Source: Zarea fungicola (taxonomy: Eukaryota; Ascomycota; Sordariomycetes; Hypocreales; Cordycipitaceae). Taken from it: a DNA stretch of 64,000 nucleotides. The position numbers and the translations under genes were made by a program. The stretch spans positions 22,715-86,714 of the forward strand of contig FWCC01000345.1 in NCBI GenBank assembly GCA_900169235.1. Direction: 5' to 3'. This document shows positions 11,651 through 23,615 of this stretch, one piece after another. The notes under the pieces were generated by a model, which worked only from the letters and a program-made list of their open reading frames with translations, had not been told where the DNA came from and made no database searches. Numbering within the stretch: position 1 is the first letter of the stretch; every line of letters begins with the position of its first letter.

Positions 11651-11701
11651 TACAGGGGGTACAACTCCCCTGTAGATTCAACACCTGGCTCTTCCAGGTG
11701 T
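11651..11701. repeat. two adjacent perfect 8-bp inverted repeats
   Basis: TACAGGGG (11651-11658) pairs with CCCCTGTA (11667-11674), and ACACCTGG (11681-11688) pairs with CCAGGTGT (11694-11701, loop CTCTT). Two stems within 51 bp could be a decayed miniature element or a regulator site. Nothing ties them to either neighbouring gene. Confidence 0.5.
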
Positions 11702-12067
11702 CAACTCACCTGAAAATCGCAACACTGGCGCTCCATCTAGCGCAGGTGCAATTCTAATGATCAATCAACGGGCACAAAATAATACAACATCATCATCGCA
11801 ACAATCCTTGAGCTGGAGCTTCTGACAAGCCCAATTAAAGACCCAGCAATGCACACGGCGCCAATGCTAGCTGAGTCACTAAGCCAACGCTTCACCGCCT
11901 GAGTCATTAGACTTGTGCCCCGTAGCTTGAGTCACTGCCTCTGCCCCGCCATCTCGACAGCTGCTGGAGGGTCTGCGAATGCTTCCATGTTTGCTCATTG
12001 GGCAGCTCTCTTTGTCAGTTCCCTCTTTCATCACAATTGCCTTGCTAGTCAAACAGCGGAGCCGACG

Positions 12068-12117
12068 CCAATCACAACGGACCAGATCCAGGCAATCGCA
12101 CGCCAGCCCCCTATATA
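12068..12117 (+). promoter_or_regulatory. CCAAT and TATA-like boxes of the APH gene
   Basis: CCAAT at 12068-12072 and TATATA at 12112-12117, the latter about 180 bp before the ATG at 12296. Spacing is reasonable for a fungal promoter with a 5' leader of about 150 nt. Predicted only. Confidence 0.4.
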
Positions 12118-12295
12118 GAGGCGTGGACGAGGCGCCGACGACGAGGTTTCGTGCAGCCACAGACAATCTCGCGACCAATATCGCTACATCTTCACGTCAT
12201 TGCGATTATTGCCCTCTCATTTTTCTTATTCCTCCCGACATACATCTGAATCAATTCAATTGCATCAAACCAGCATCTTGCCCTCCTTTTCGACC

Positions 12296-13544
12296 ATGGC
12301 TACCCCTACATTGTCCTCCCCTACGCCAATGGAAACAAAAATTCAAGACGAACTTCGAGGCACAGACTATGAAGCCTCGTCACTGAGACTACTCACAGGT
12401 GGCAACACAAATTTTATATATCACCTTCAACTGCGGAAGCCTCTGCCAGATGGGACCACCGACGTGGTGGTCAAGCACGGCGAGGGATTTGTCGCCCTAA
12501 CGCCTGACTGGAAAATAGGCACATTTAGATGCGTACGTCTTTTTAAAAGATGACAAGCGTAAAATCTCATACTGATGCATTCTTTTTTTTTTTTTTTACA
12601 GCAAATCGAGGAGGAGAGTCTACGTCTCGTCGCCCAGCTCCCCCCCTTGGTCACACCTGCCTGCCAGGTTCGAACGCCAACCATGTTCTACTTCAACCCA
12701 GAGACCAACACCCAAATCCAAGAGTACTTACCACATGCAATGAATCTCAAGGATTATGCCCGTAAAAATTTGGAGAGCCCTTCATCCGAGGCCGTCAAAC
12801 CACAGTGTCTAGATCTTGGGCGTAGCCTCGGCCAGTGGCTTCGCAGCCTTCACAACTGGAGCTCCCAGCCAGGCAATACTGAGATTCGCGAGCTGGCAGC
12901 CAAGAACAAGGACCTGCAAAAACTCAAAAAGGTTTACAACTATGATGGCATGCTTCGAATGGTGGCAAGGTACCCGTCTCTTTTGCTGGAATGCAAGGAT
13001 GAACTGCAGAAAATCGTAGACATGGCCACGGCTGAGATTCAGGACGACACCAACCTGCAAGTTATTCATGGTGATTTCTGGACCGGAAAGTAAGTCATAC
13101 CCTCGGCAAGCGTTTCCGCAGAAGCCGGGAGCTGACTTGCTTCATCACAGTATATTGCTGTCCAACGCACCAATCGACAATGGCAATCAAATTCAGCTGA
13201 GAATTGTGGATTGGGAAATGACCCAACTTGGGGTTCGTCCCGAGGACTCGGGACAGCTTATTGCCGAGTTGTGGGAGCTCAAGCTGTACAAGGATATTGA
13301 TGCAGGCCTATGGATAATCGAGGGCTTTGTACAAGGCTATGGAAAAGTTGATAATGACTTTATGTTCCGTGCCCTGATTCATGTAGGCGCGCATCTAATA
13401 AGTATCGGATCTGATACTCCAGGATGGGGCACGCCAGAGCAGGCCGAGGCAGTCGCAAAGGCTGGGAGGGATGTTTTGCTCAAGGCATGGCACAAAGACC
13501 TAAAGGGCTTTAGTGGCCATGATCTTGAGTGTATATTCAAATAG
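12296..13544 (+). CDS. APH/choline-kinase-family phosphotransferase
   Basis: Exons 12296-12532, 12602-13089 and 13151-13544, 372 aa. Intron 1 has a GTACGT donor and an extended poly-T tract; intron 2 has GTAAGT and CACAG. An N-lobe with LLTGGNTNFIYHLQL and VVVKHGEG (nucleotide-binding Lys) is followed by the catalytic Brenner-type motif HGDFWTGN from about residue 235, split by intron 2, and the metal-binding IVDWEM. This is the aminoglycoside phosphotransferase / methylthioribose-kinase-like fold, widespread in fungi with mostly unknown small-molecule substrates. An acyl-CoA dehydrogenase follows on the same strand 282 bp downstream, an arrangement that recalls ACAD10/ACAD11, where both domains are fused. 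Confidence 0.83.
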
Positions 13545-13826
13545 CCTTGCGATTCTACCAATCTAGGCGTTGAGCTGAAAGTTCTAGCTAGTTGTTCAAG
13601 TAGCCAAGTTAGCCATCTGCCCAATTGTCGATCGCCACCCTGGTCCACCTTCCCCGCGCCGGACTAATACTAATCAGCCTCGGTAATCAGCCCCTGCGAC
13701 TCTGGCTTATAGCCGAAATGGGAAACAGCTATTAATTCAGGGCAGGCAAGATAATCCACCTACCGAGAACATGCAGATGAACATGCAGATGTGTTTCTTG
13801 TGCTCTTCTACGCCGAGACATTGTTT

Positions 13827-15909
13827 ATGATGGCACCAAACTTGGATAAAGTGCCGGCGCCAGCAAGCGCTGAAGCCGGCTTCATATTCTCATTGCCCCA
13901 GCCAGAGAATCCATTTCTTGAAGACACCTATTTCCAGAGGGCTCTCGCCTGTTAGTTTCCCACTCCAATAAGTGATGAGCCTAACAAATCAACTAAAAAA
14001 TCTTAGTCTATTTGCCAAAAGCTATTCTTTCACAAGTCACTCCCGCATTTATCAAGTTTGCAGAGGATACCATCTCCCCGCAAATCAAGGAATGGAGTCT
14101 CAACGCCGAGCGACAGCAGCCCTTCGTGGAGAAGCACACAGTCTGGGGAGCCCGCCATGATGTCGATAGGCTCGTTACTAGTGAAGGCTGGCGGTCACTC
14201 CGCAAATGGGGCGCCGAGGAAGGGTAATGCTTTTCTTTTAGCCTGGTAATACGTATTGACTAACATGGACATAGGACAGTTGCCATTGGTTATGAGGAAC
14301 AATACGGTAAATACAAGAGGATTGTTCAGCACGCCAAGTTCGTCTCTTACATATTGTGGAGAGTGTCAGTGCAAGCTTCTAACCATTGTTTCGCAGAAAT
14401 TATTTTTTCGGCCCCGTCTCAGCACTTACTGGGTGTCCCTTGTCAATGACCGATGGTACAGCTCGGCTTCTTCGTGAGATGCTTCCTGGACTGCCCGCCT
14501 GCCATCCTTTCCACGAAACATACAATCGTCTGACTGCACGCACCGACAGCTGGACCTCGGGTCAGTGGATGACGGAGCGCCCCGGCGGTAGTGATGTTCA
14601 CAACACGGAAACCTGGGCCCGTTACGAACCACTCCCAAACAAGACCGGCCAGCACGGCCAGCTAGATGAGGGAGACTACGTCGTGTCCGGTTTCAAGTTC
14701 TTTTCATCCGCGACAGATGCCAACGTGACGATGCTCCTGGCCAAGACGGAAAGCGGCAAACTAAGTGCGTTCCTGGCGCCGCTGACCAAGACCGAGGTCG
14801 CCGCAGACGGCACTACCAAGGTCGTCACAAACGGCGTGAGAATCCACCGCCTCAAAAATAAATTCGGCACAAAGCAGCTCCCGACCGCTGAGCTCGAGCT
14901 CAAGGATATGCGCGCCCATCTAGTCGGGCCGCTCGATCGCGGGGTCGCAACCATTTCGCATCTGCTCAATGTCACCCGTGCCTGGGCGTTTATGGGCTCG
15001 CTGTCGGGAATGCGCCGCGGGCTGTCAATTGCCAAGCGGTTTGCATCAAACCGGACAGTTTTTGGGTATCCTCTGTGGGCGCTACCTTTGCACCTGCGAA
15101 CATTGGCTGATGTTGAAGTACGTGTTCGTGGATTTGTGCAACTCTCGCTCTTTACTGTCTCGCTGATGAGCTACACGGAAAACGGGTACCCGGAGCCTGG
15201 CTCTCTTCAAGTGCCGCTCCCTCTCCCTGGCGAGGAAGCTACCGTCGTTCTGAGAGCCCTCACGGCTGCTTCCAAAGCTGTTGTGAGCAAGAATGCAGTC
15301 ATTACAATGCAGGAGTTGATGGAAGCACTTGGCGGCGTCGGCTATATGGATGATCCAGACGAACCAGAGAATATCGCACGCGCGCTGCGGGATATCTCCG
15401 TAAATGCCATCTGGGAGGGCACGACAAATGTGCTTAGCAGCGAGTTTGTGCGCCATGTTCTGAACCGGAACCATCTTGAGCATCTCCACGCTTGGCTATC
15501 GCGCGCTATTGGCGGTATCCGTAGCAAGGACTACCGTGAGACCTTGCAGGCTGCCTGGCAAAATCTTCACAGCCGCCTGCAACAGAACAAAGACTACATC
15601 TTTGATGTCTTGTCCATCGGTCGCAGCGTCATGTTTAGCTTCTCTTGGATTGTCGTTGGCGTTTTGCTTGCCTGGGATGCCCAGCGAGACAATGACGAGC
15701 TCGCAGACGAAGTCGCCAGGCGTTCCATTCTTAACGGCGAGGGGGGTTTGCGGGAGTGGATGCTGCCTGATGTCGGTAACCCAACGGCCAAGGCGAGGTT
15801 TGACGAGGGCAAGGAGCGTGCCAAATGGGATTGTCGCCTGGTATGGGGCAAGGAACTGCCAGATTTTGCCCCATTCGGCCAAAGAATCCCCATGGGTTCC
15901 AAGATGTGA
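13827..15909 (+). CDS. AidB-like acyl-CoA dehydrogenase
   Basis: Exons 13827-13950, 14007-14223, 14275-14337 and 14397-15909, 638 aa (a second ATG at 13830 gives 637). All joins keep frame across phase-1 and phase-2 introns of 51-59 nt. Exon 3 is only 63 nt. Features are a helical N-terminal domain ending in QHAKNYFFGPVSALTG, the flavin/substrate loop MTERPGGSDVHNTE, a central beta domain (VVSGFKFFSSATDANVTMLL), and a C-terminal helical domain with NAIWEGTTNVLSSEFVRH, which carries the EGT motif near the catalytic region. The long C-terminal extension fits AidB-like enzymes, not classic mitochondrial beta-oxidation ones. Substrate unknown. No obvious mitochondrial presequence. Confidence 0.88.
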
Positions 15910-16034
15910 ATGCGTGGCAATTGAAATGCAAAGACCTTGTATACATTGAACAATAAAAATATTCTTGACGCTATATTAAAATACAATACATGATGCTTGA
16001 ACTATTGATTTTGAATAGACTGCTCCCCCGACGC

Positions 16035-17872
16035 TCATCTAGCGTGAGTATATGGGCTAGAATCCAGCTCATATCTGGGCTGTTCCCCTTGCTGCCAATC
16101 TGGATGCGGCGTGTATGGAGAGGGTATGCCACCCGACTGACTTTGTTGGTAGCCAGGACTGCTCAGGTCGCTCGGTGACGTGGCTTCGTGTATTTGAGTC
16201 TGCTGTCCGCCTGGAAGCTCTGCATGCGGCTGCAAGTGCTGGGGATGAGGCGACGCCGCCACTTCTGATACCGTTGGCGCGGCATATGCGGACTTGCCAT
16301 CGATTTCCGAGGCAGGCGATTTCGATGCCAATTCCGGGCGATCAATCGGCGGCGTCAGTGGAATGGTGTCGTTTTCTTCGGCCGCGGCGGCTTTGGACTT
16401 GCGGTTGCGACGGCGGACGCATAGTGCGATAAAGGCAATGGCAGCAATAACAACAAGAGCGCCAAGCACCGCAATGGCAATAATGGCACCTCGGCCGAGA
16501 CCTCCGCCGCCACCTGATTTGGATGAATCGCTTCCTCCGTCTCCAGCAGCGCCGGTTTTCTTTGGTGCGCCGCTGCCGGATGACGAGCCGCCGGTAGACG
16601 CCGGAATTGTCGTCCCTTTTGTCTGGGATATGGATTCGCTGACTGTGGCAACAACCTTTTTCTGCGCAGCCTGGCAGTAGTAGTCGAGAACGTCGGCGGC
16701 AGATGAGACATCGGCGAGCGCCGTGTTGGAGCAGTAGTATTTGACGCTACCGGTGAGGCTCGAGGATGCCTTGCCCAGGACGCCGGCCTTGAGGCAGACG
16801 CATGAAGCGAGGGCCTGGGGTCCTGATGCACACAGATAACTAGATTGCTACATCGAAAATGTTTTAGTATTTCCACCTCCATTCTCGTCCGTCAAGTAGC
16901 ATTTTCATACCTGCATGACTGCTTCAACGACACCGCTTTGGGCGCATGGGCGCAACGATTTGTACTGGGGCAGCGCAGTAATGTAGTAGGACACTAAATT
17001 GGCATCTGTGTGAGATATACTTTCTTTTTTTTTCATCGTTGGAAGAGTCTTATGGAAACGTACTATCGCCAGGAGGCCCTGGTAAAGGGCCGAATGAAGT
17101 AGTGCCTTGGTTCATAGCACAGAACTGTGTGTAGAAACTGGAGGCAAGCGTCACATCGTCACCGTTGGAGCATGACTGGCGGACTGCTGCACCCAGGCTC
17201 GAGTTGATTTCGTTGACAATGACTGTTTTGGAGCAAACACATTGTGCCCACAGATTGTCCGCAGTTGGACAGCCATCATACGCCTAAGGAAATTTTGAAA
17301 TTAGCACAGCTGTTCGCCGCGATCCCCTGCGCACCATGTTTTCTTACAGCATTGACAGCCGCCGACAGACCAGACTGTACACATGGCGGAAGTGAGGAAA
17401 TAGCCGCGACGTCGCTCATAACACCCGGGATGATATTTGTCGTCGGCGTTGAAAAAGTAATCGTCTTCTGAGGGTGGCAGTACTTGTCAATCAAGCTCGA
17501 AGCCGAGGCCTGGTCCTGGGCGGCGTCGCTGCCGCAGCGCGACGAGATGGCGCTGACGATGGAGACGGTCATCTTGTTGAGCTCGTTGGAGTTTGTGCAG
17601 ATGCATGACTGCAGCTTGGTCGGCTCGGAGCCGCACGCCGTCGAGTCCTGTTCCCAAAGGTACGCGTTGGAGACGGCACTGGTGACGCAGGGTGCCTTGT
17701 TCGCTGTCAGTTTCACGCGTGTACTGAGTGTTGTGCTTTGGTTCCATAGTTTTTGCTATTTGCTTACAAGTTGACTAAATATTCCTAATTCCGTTATAAA
17801 AGGCACATCGGCATTGACGCGGAGCACGTTGGCGACGACCAGTGCCGCGCTGTATATTCTACCAGAGCCCAT
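16035..17872 (-). CDS. Cell-surface protein, three Cys-rich modules, one TM
   Basis: Exons on the minus strand 17872-17768, 17695-17348, 17283-17064, 17005-16911 and 16814-16035, 515 aa, all in phase. A signal peptide (MGSGRIYSAALVVANVLRVNA) leads into three related modules, each opening with a short proline/leucine turn and a Cys (LAPCVTSAVS, LPPCVQSGLS, LRPCAQSGVV), then a CxC (CICTN, CVCSK, CVCLK) and two further Cys ending in Y/F-C. Exon junctions fall at matching places inside modules 2 and 3. A Ser/Thr/Gly-rich stalk, a TM at about residues 362-384, an RRRNRK stop-transfer and a Pro/Ser/Gln-rich cytosolic tail follow. The pattern resembles CFEM-like surface proteins but I could not align a full eight-Cys CFEM. 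Role unknown; sensing or haem/iron contact are possibilities only. Confidence 0.75.
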
Positions 17873-18956
17873 GTTGAAACTGGTCACGTCGCGTGTAAAC
17901 CGAGCAACGAAGAATGTGTGAAAGTTTTTGGAAAACGCCACATGCAGCCATGAGGCAGCCGTCAACTTTTTATTTATTCATTCTCACACAAACCCCCATC
18001 CGTCCCGCACAAGTGCTTGGCGTAGCCGATTCAAGAATTGCTAGGAATTTTAGGGGGCCAAGCTCAGCTCTTGACGGAATCACCACTCAGCGGACCCATC
18101 CGCGGCGCACCAACCCATTCAGCCCATGGGAGTTGTCAAATTAGCCTAAAGGTGGCTGATACGCGAGCTGAAGCCAGGGCTGGAGGCCGCAGGCACGGTA
18201 TCTCTTAAAAGAACATAATTCAGGTGTTACCGGGCCAAAGATTTATGAATATTTTAATGTCTATTCCCATTTAACCCTTCTTCCATCTCCTTTGCATGTC
18301 GTTTGGTCCTTGAACCTGTGTCGTGGGATCGACACTTGGCGACAAGGGTCTTGTTGCGAGGCACACCCGGACGGCTCGTTTGGGAATATTCGCGAGGCAC
18401 CATCCCACTTGGAACTAGCCAGCATTAATTAGCCTGGCGGCCTAGTGCAACGCTAAGGGACCTGGGCGTCCTGGAGTTGTGCGGTATTAACAAGGTGCCT
18501 TCCTGTACCTGCCATAGTTGACGTGCCACTGCACAGCTGAGGGGTTGCTTGGTTCGCATAAGAGACAGGCACCACTGCACCAGAGGTTTCTGGGCGTGGG
18601 GCTCGTGTCAAGGGCGAAATTAAGGTATTTGTGCAGAAGATCCATGCGAGATCCTCTCCAAAATGCTGGGGGCCAGTTTTAGCGGGCAGCAACGTTGAAT
18701 GCCTCCCATCTTATATCGGAAACACCAGATGAGCAAGATTGATCTGGAAATGGGCCACCTGTGCCCGTATTTCTCTGTTGATAAAATCGCTAGCTCCTTG
18801 TGCTATCAAACTCGCTAAAAAGTCGTCGGTGCTGTCATCTTTCTTTCATATGCCATGCAGTTATTTGTCGCAAAAATGAGTATTATTCGACGAAATGGTG
18901 GATTCATCGACAACAAGCCCCAAAACACACGATAATAGTCTCTGGGGGGTCTTTGG
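17873..18956. other. intergenic, upstream of surface protein
   Basis: Promoter side of the surface-protein gene plus about 700 bp with no recognisable coding sequence. A minus-strand frame at 18453-18692 has no protein-like conservation pattern. Confidence 0.5.
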
Positions 18957-19229
18957 TTAGCTTTCAGTTTCTTTCCGTCCTTTGGCCGCTTTATTCGTTA
19001 TTAGTAGAACCGACATACCTTGACCTCGGTTCTGCGTGTTGCCTAGCGTAACGGTTTCGAACCGCCGATCTGGATGGAACAACCGACGCAGCGACCCTTT
19101 CAGCCCTGGCGCAGAATATCTATCGGCGACTCTAATGTCATGATATGATGGTGGTGGGCATTCTTTCTTTTCATACGGTGGGGGGTCCGTTTCGCCCATG
19201 TAGTGTGTGTTGGAGACTTGGTCGGCCAT
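18957..19229 (-). CDS. possible PPxY-motif small protein
   Basis: A 90-codon frame with a good start context (AACATGGCCGAC). The N-terminal half carries two PY motifs, DPPPYEKK and CPPPSYHD, the ligand type for WW domains of Rsp5/Nedd4 ubiquitin ligases. A basic block SLRRLFHPDRRFETV follows. After the word NTQNRGQ a GTATGT donor occurs and the remaining residues look non-coding, so the true gene may splice to an exon I did not find, leaving the 3' end uncertain. No family recognised. Confidence 0.35.
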   Translation of the reverse strand: MADQVSNTHYMGETDPPPYEKKECPPPSYHDIRVADRYSAPGLKGSLRRLFHPDRRFETVTLGNTQNRGQGMSVLLITNKAAKGRKETES

Positions 19230-19720
19230 GTTTGCCTGCGCCGATTTTACGGCCCGGCGCTTGCGATGTGTATATGCTTGGAGATGCTGTCAACCAACTT
19301 GGACAAGTCAAATATACTCTCAAGTGAAGTAGATGGGTGATTAAAGAGAAGAATCGCAGACCAAACATTCACATGAGAAATGGAAATGGATATGGAAATT
19401 GGGCTTTGTGCACGCGGACGTGCTTATAGGTCCTGACTCGGACGAGTTCGGAGACTTTGTGGCTTAAAGTTAATAACTCGTTGTCCTAGTATGTGGCAGC
19501 CACTACTTCGCCGAGCACCTTGGCTCGCATTGACCTTATCTAAGGATCTACTCAGTCGGGTTTTGGCCGAGCGCTGCTGGTCATGCCCATTTACGGTACT
19601 GGTCTAGCATATAAATAGAGTTAAAAAAAAAATTACATTACGTATACTTCGCCGGGTGGAAGTGATGGATCGCAGACTACGGAAGGATTTGTGCTTATAC
19701 TCTCTCTGGCAACTGTCCCT
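19230..19720. other. intergenic
   Basis: Nothing recognisable apart from a short A run near 19623. Contains the 3' flank of the Zn2Cys6 regulator gene. Confidence 0.5.
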
Positions 19721-22207
19721 TCAAGCAACAGCGTCATGCACATGTGGTGGTAGGGTAAAGGTCTCGGCCAAACCACCAAAATAAAAGGCATTTAGCCGGG
19801 CCATGGCGAGTCGCAGAATGGGAAACGCCTTGCTCTGATGACGAAGCGTCTGGCGCCAACTCTCCAGCATCCATTTCGCGCGGGGCACATTTTCTGCTGT
19901 TGGCGCTTGCACAAGCAGCACGGTGAGAAAGTTGGAAATAACGGCAAAGCCTATGCGTGACCCTGTTTTGTGCCGAATTAGCATACTCTTGTTTTATAAA
20001 TGTCTCTGAGCAAACGGGGATGAGAAATGAAAACGTACAAGAGTACCAAAATTCATCAAAATGCCGTGATGTAAGCCTCGCGGTAAAGGTCGCCACTGTG
20101 CCGCCATAATTTTGCGCCGCTTGGTATAGTTCTTTGATTGTGGCGCTGCTTGTCTCGCCGTGTGCCAGGACATCATCTTCGAGATGAAGCTCAATTTCTG
20201 GCAGCTCTGAAAAGTCCCAGCTCAGCTCCTCAAAGAAGAATCCACCGGCCTCTGGGGGCTCCTCCTCGACGTCAATAATCTTGGGCGGCGGTGAGGAGCG
20301 CACCGTCGGGCGCAGCAGGGCACGCCAAACATAGGTTACAGCGGTCAAGTATGCGAAATATATAGTCATTGGGTAGATGGTTGCTGTCTGGTCCATGCTA
20401 TTGTCAGAGGGTTCGGCGGCACTGATGGAGGCGCGCCAGTCGTTGAGACAGTCAAAGAGTGGTTTGGCTGTGGATATGGATTGTGCGAGATCCACGGCTA
20501 GCCTCTGACAAGCTCTCAATGAACTGTTCCCATTTGTTAGCATGAATTTCTTGTGAGCGTGGACGTAAATGTAAAGAGGAGCGCAGCTTACTATAAATGC
20601 TCCTGCACATCAGCGACAATGACGGTCAGCCGCGCCATGTCACGAAAGGGCATAAAGAGTCTCCATCCCATGGAATCGGTGTCGTCAAAGTACGAAGACG
20701 CGGCCTTTACTTCGAAATCTCCATCCTGCAGCTCGGATACATCCCATTCCACGCCGCGTATATAAGGCGGCCGTCCCATCAACAGACTCTGCCATTTTTC
20801 TTCAATAAAAAGTGCCCACCAGAGACGCTTCCGCAGGCGCTTATCGGCCGTGGGAATACCAAACATGTGGCACTCAAACTGGAGGCCCAGGCTATGCGCC
20901 ATGCCTACGGTGCTTCCGATAAAGGACCAGAGAAAGGCGGAGCTGGAAAGGTCAATGCCACTGCTATTCGCGGTACTGTTCTCGGAAGTCGCCTGGCCGC
21001 TGTCCTTGTGCAGGAACAATATGGCAGCCTGTACGGTGGAGAGGCTAGGACGATGTATTTCTGCTTGGATGAGTGAGTGCACCATGGTCCAAAGCTGCTG
21101 GAGAGGCGGGATTTCAAATGCGTTGACGACGGCCAATAGCTCGTCATTGAGAGCAAAGGGCATGGCGAGTCCGTACATGGCAGCCAAGACTGGGACGGGA
21201 ACAGCCTCGAGGGCAGCGTCTGCATTGTGCAATGCAGGGGAGGTGGTGTTGCCGGTAAACGCAATATCCAAGTAAGAAGTCGGCACTATGGGTAACGTTG
21301 GGTATACATGTTTCCGGAATCTGTCGGGGCGTCTATGGTTAGTTGTTTTTTTTTTCTCTTCTCGGCAATGTGTCAAGGGCTCATCTCATTTGGCTTACAG
21401 TTTTATGAGCCGAACACCATAAGACGGCAGCACCAGCTGATTCAGCTGCAACCTCGCATCATGTCCAATGCTATTGTATAATGGCATAAGAGGATGGTTT
21501 AGATACTTGTTGTCGCTCACAATAAAGTGGACGGGGATTAAATCCGACGTGGGACAGCCACCGGCGTTTCGAAAGTACATTTTATGGACGGAGCGCAGGC
21601 CGAGCTGGTCAAAGTGACAGTGTCGCAATAACCAGGGGTCTGATTCCGAAGAGGCGCCGAGCAGCAGTATGGAGTGACCATCAATGTTATCCATAGTCTG
21701 GCTTAGTTGGGTAGAGACTCTGCTGGTAGTATGATATGATGAGGACGACGGCGTGTTGAGTGCCGTGGCTCCCGGACCGCCAGTCGTCGTCACGCCAATG
21801 TTGTCAGGGGCCGGTGCCATGGCAGCATGACGGGTGCCATTGTTGTAATCTATTGGGGTGGATGTTTCCAGTGCATCGTTTGCGCTTGTGTCTGCTGCCG
21901 ACTGCATATGCGACAGGGTCGACACATCGGGGTCATTGGGCAGCACGATGCCAAGACTGCCATCGCCGACACCACTGCTGTCAACCGAGCCATCATGCAG
22001 AGCGGCAGTGGGCGCTGTTCTTCGGCGAGGCATGCCGATAAATGTACAGGGGATGTTATTTCGGGCACAGCGCTGGCAGGGCGATTGGCCACTGCCGCCG
22101 GTCACTTGGCATTTGAGCTTTCGCTCCCGGCATTGATCGCAGGGCTTCTGGCGCTTGTGGCATCGATATTGACGGGTCGACATGCCCATTCTAGCAGGCG
22201 AAGACAT
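19721..22207 (-). CDS. Zn2Cys6 transcription factor with fungal-specific TF domain
   Basis: Exons on the minus strand 22207-21399, 21320-20592, 20523-20039 and 19962-19721, 754 aa. The last two joins split codons (TA|T and T|GG), and the reading frame fixes which AG acceptors are used. The binuclear zinc cluster CDQCRERKLKC with CQRCARNNIPC near residues 23-54 is followed by a long Ser/Thr-rich linker. The middle homology region has FLWSFIGSTVGMAHSLGLQ and KRLRKRLWWALFIEEKWQSL, typical of fungal_trans (PF04082-type) domains. A nuclear DNA-binding regulator; targets unknown. A phase-shifted alternative ATG lies just upstream but MSSPARMG is the natural start. No metabolic gene cluster surrounds it, so a pathway assignment is not possible. 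Confidence 0.87.
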
Positions 22208-23615
22208 GGGTAGATACTTTGTCTATGGCCTTGATGAATTATTTTCATTAACGAACAATTTTAATAAAAAAATAAAAAAATAAAAAAAAAAAAGGTTGGC
22301 CAATTTGGGCTTCAATTGGTAGCAAGTAGTACGTTGCAAGCGGCTTGGCTGCCTACGGCGAAACAGTGACTTGGGGCGTTTGTGCAATACGCACCGCAGT
22401 TGATGAATCCCGTAATGATGAGATGAAGCGAGGAGGAAATGTAAAGACTGGCCGTGTCAGACTCGGTAAAATTTTTCAATTGTGTGATTCGAAAAGGACG
22501 ATGAATGAAGCTGCTTCGTTTGAATTCGCCGAAATGTGTGCTGTTGGTATCAAGTCCAGACACTATAGACAAGGTGACTGCGGGAAATGCTGTCGGCGAA
22601 ATTGGCTGCCTGGACCCACGTTGGAGAAGAGCGGCGAAATCGGCGCAGTACTTGGAAGCCGGTTTTACTTCATCACCGTGGCATAATCAATTGCATGGCA
22701 AATGGCAAATGGCAAGTGGCAAGTGGATTGAAAAAAAGAAAAACAATCAATGGGCATGGTATTTGGGGTATAACTAAAAGATATCCTTTCCTCTTCCTAC
22801 TCCACAGAACCTGTCAGGCAAAAACTACTGCCCTGCTGAACCTTGTCAATGGCTACAGCCATCAATCCCATCATCCTTTTTTATCCCCGAGTTCAATTTC
22901 CTCCATTCAACAAATGAAATAACACTGATAACACAAAAAAAAGGACAGAAAGTAATAAAAGACGGGCCAGGGTCTTGCAACTTCTCGGTCACTGCAACTC
23001 CCCTTGGCGCCTTGGAGCGACTTGCATGCTCCGTCATGCTTCTCCTCACTCACTCTCTCTTTCTGTCTGCTGTTGCCCTTTTCGACGGGCTACACAGCCT
23101 GGCAATATGGATCAAGTCTTGTGTGAAATAAACCATGTCGGCCATTTGACACCTTGATGCATATCCAGATCAAACGCAGCTCCTGTGACAATTACCACCC
23201 AGCTCCGTTCAGGTCCATATCCCATATCCCACAAAAGATAAACCGGAACGCACGCAATTCTAAATCGGCAAAAAAAAAAATTGCATCAAAAAAAGTAACA
23301 AGCCAAACTCGCACTGACCACAGATTAACAATGATGCCGCCTCGTTGGAGGGAGGGCGACAACAGTCGTTGAAAAGGCAGACTGGAGCCGCCCATCTCGT
23401 GCAGGAATGAATACCAAGTTGCAGAATTGCTCAAAGTTGTGGGGTTTTGAACATCTGGGATCGGTCGAATAGCGACATTGTCGCCGAGAATAAATTAATT
23501 AGGAGAGAAGAAAACGAAGCAAAGTGCGCCAAACTTGTTGCGGCAAGAAAAAACACGAGGCGAGTCCCAGAGTGGCGGGAGCAGCGCGGTGAAAGATTGT
23601 AGGGGTACAGGTCAA
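22208..23615. other. intergenic
   Basis: Promoter region of the Zn2Cys6 gene (starting with an AT-rich (AAATAAA)n-type tract at 22262-22292) and the 3' flank of the SANT gene. A short AAATGGC/AAGTGGC-like direct repeat occurs at 22695-22725. No gene seen. Confidence 0.5.

Larger units (their letters stand above)
11191..12295. other. divergent intergenic region, FTA2-like / APH kinase
   Basis: About 1.1 kb. It contains a (A)14 run at 11525, near-identical short repeats (GCACAGCGCCTAG twice around 11440) and two adjacent hairpins at 11651-11701. The right part is the APH promoter with CCAAT and TATA-like boxes listed separately. No gene was seen. Confidence 0.5.

Noticed and set aside
19043..19075. 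tRNA-like GGTTTCGAACCG segment
   Set aside because: Only a weak B-box resemblance; no cloverleaf, A-box or acceptor stem could be drawn. No tRNA was found anywhere in the window.
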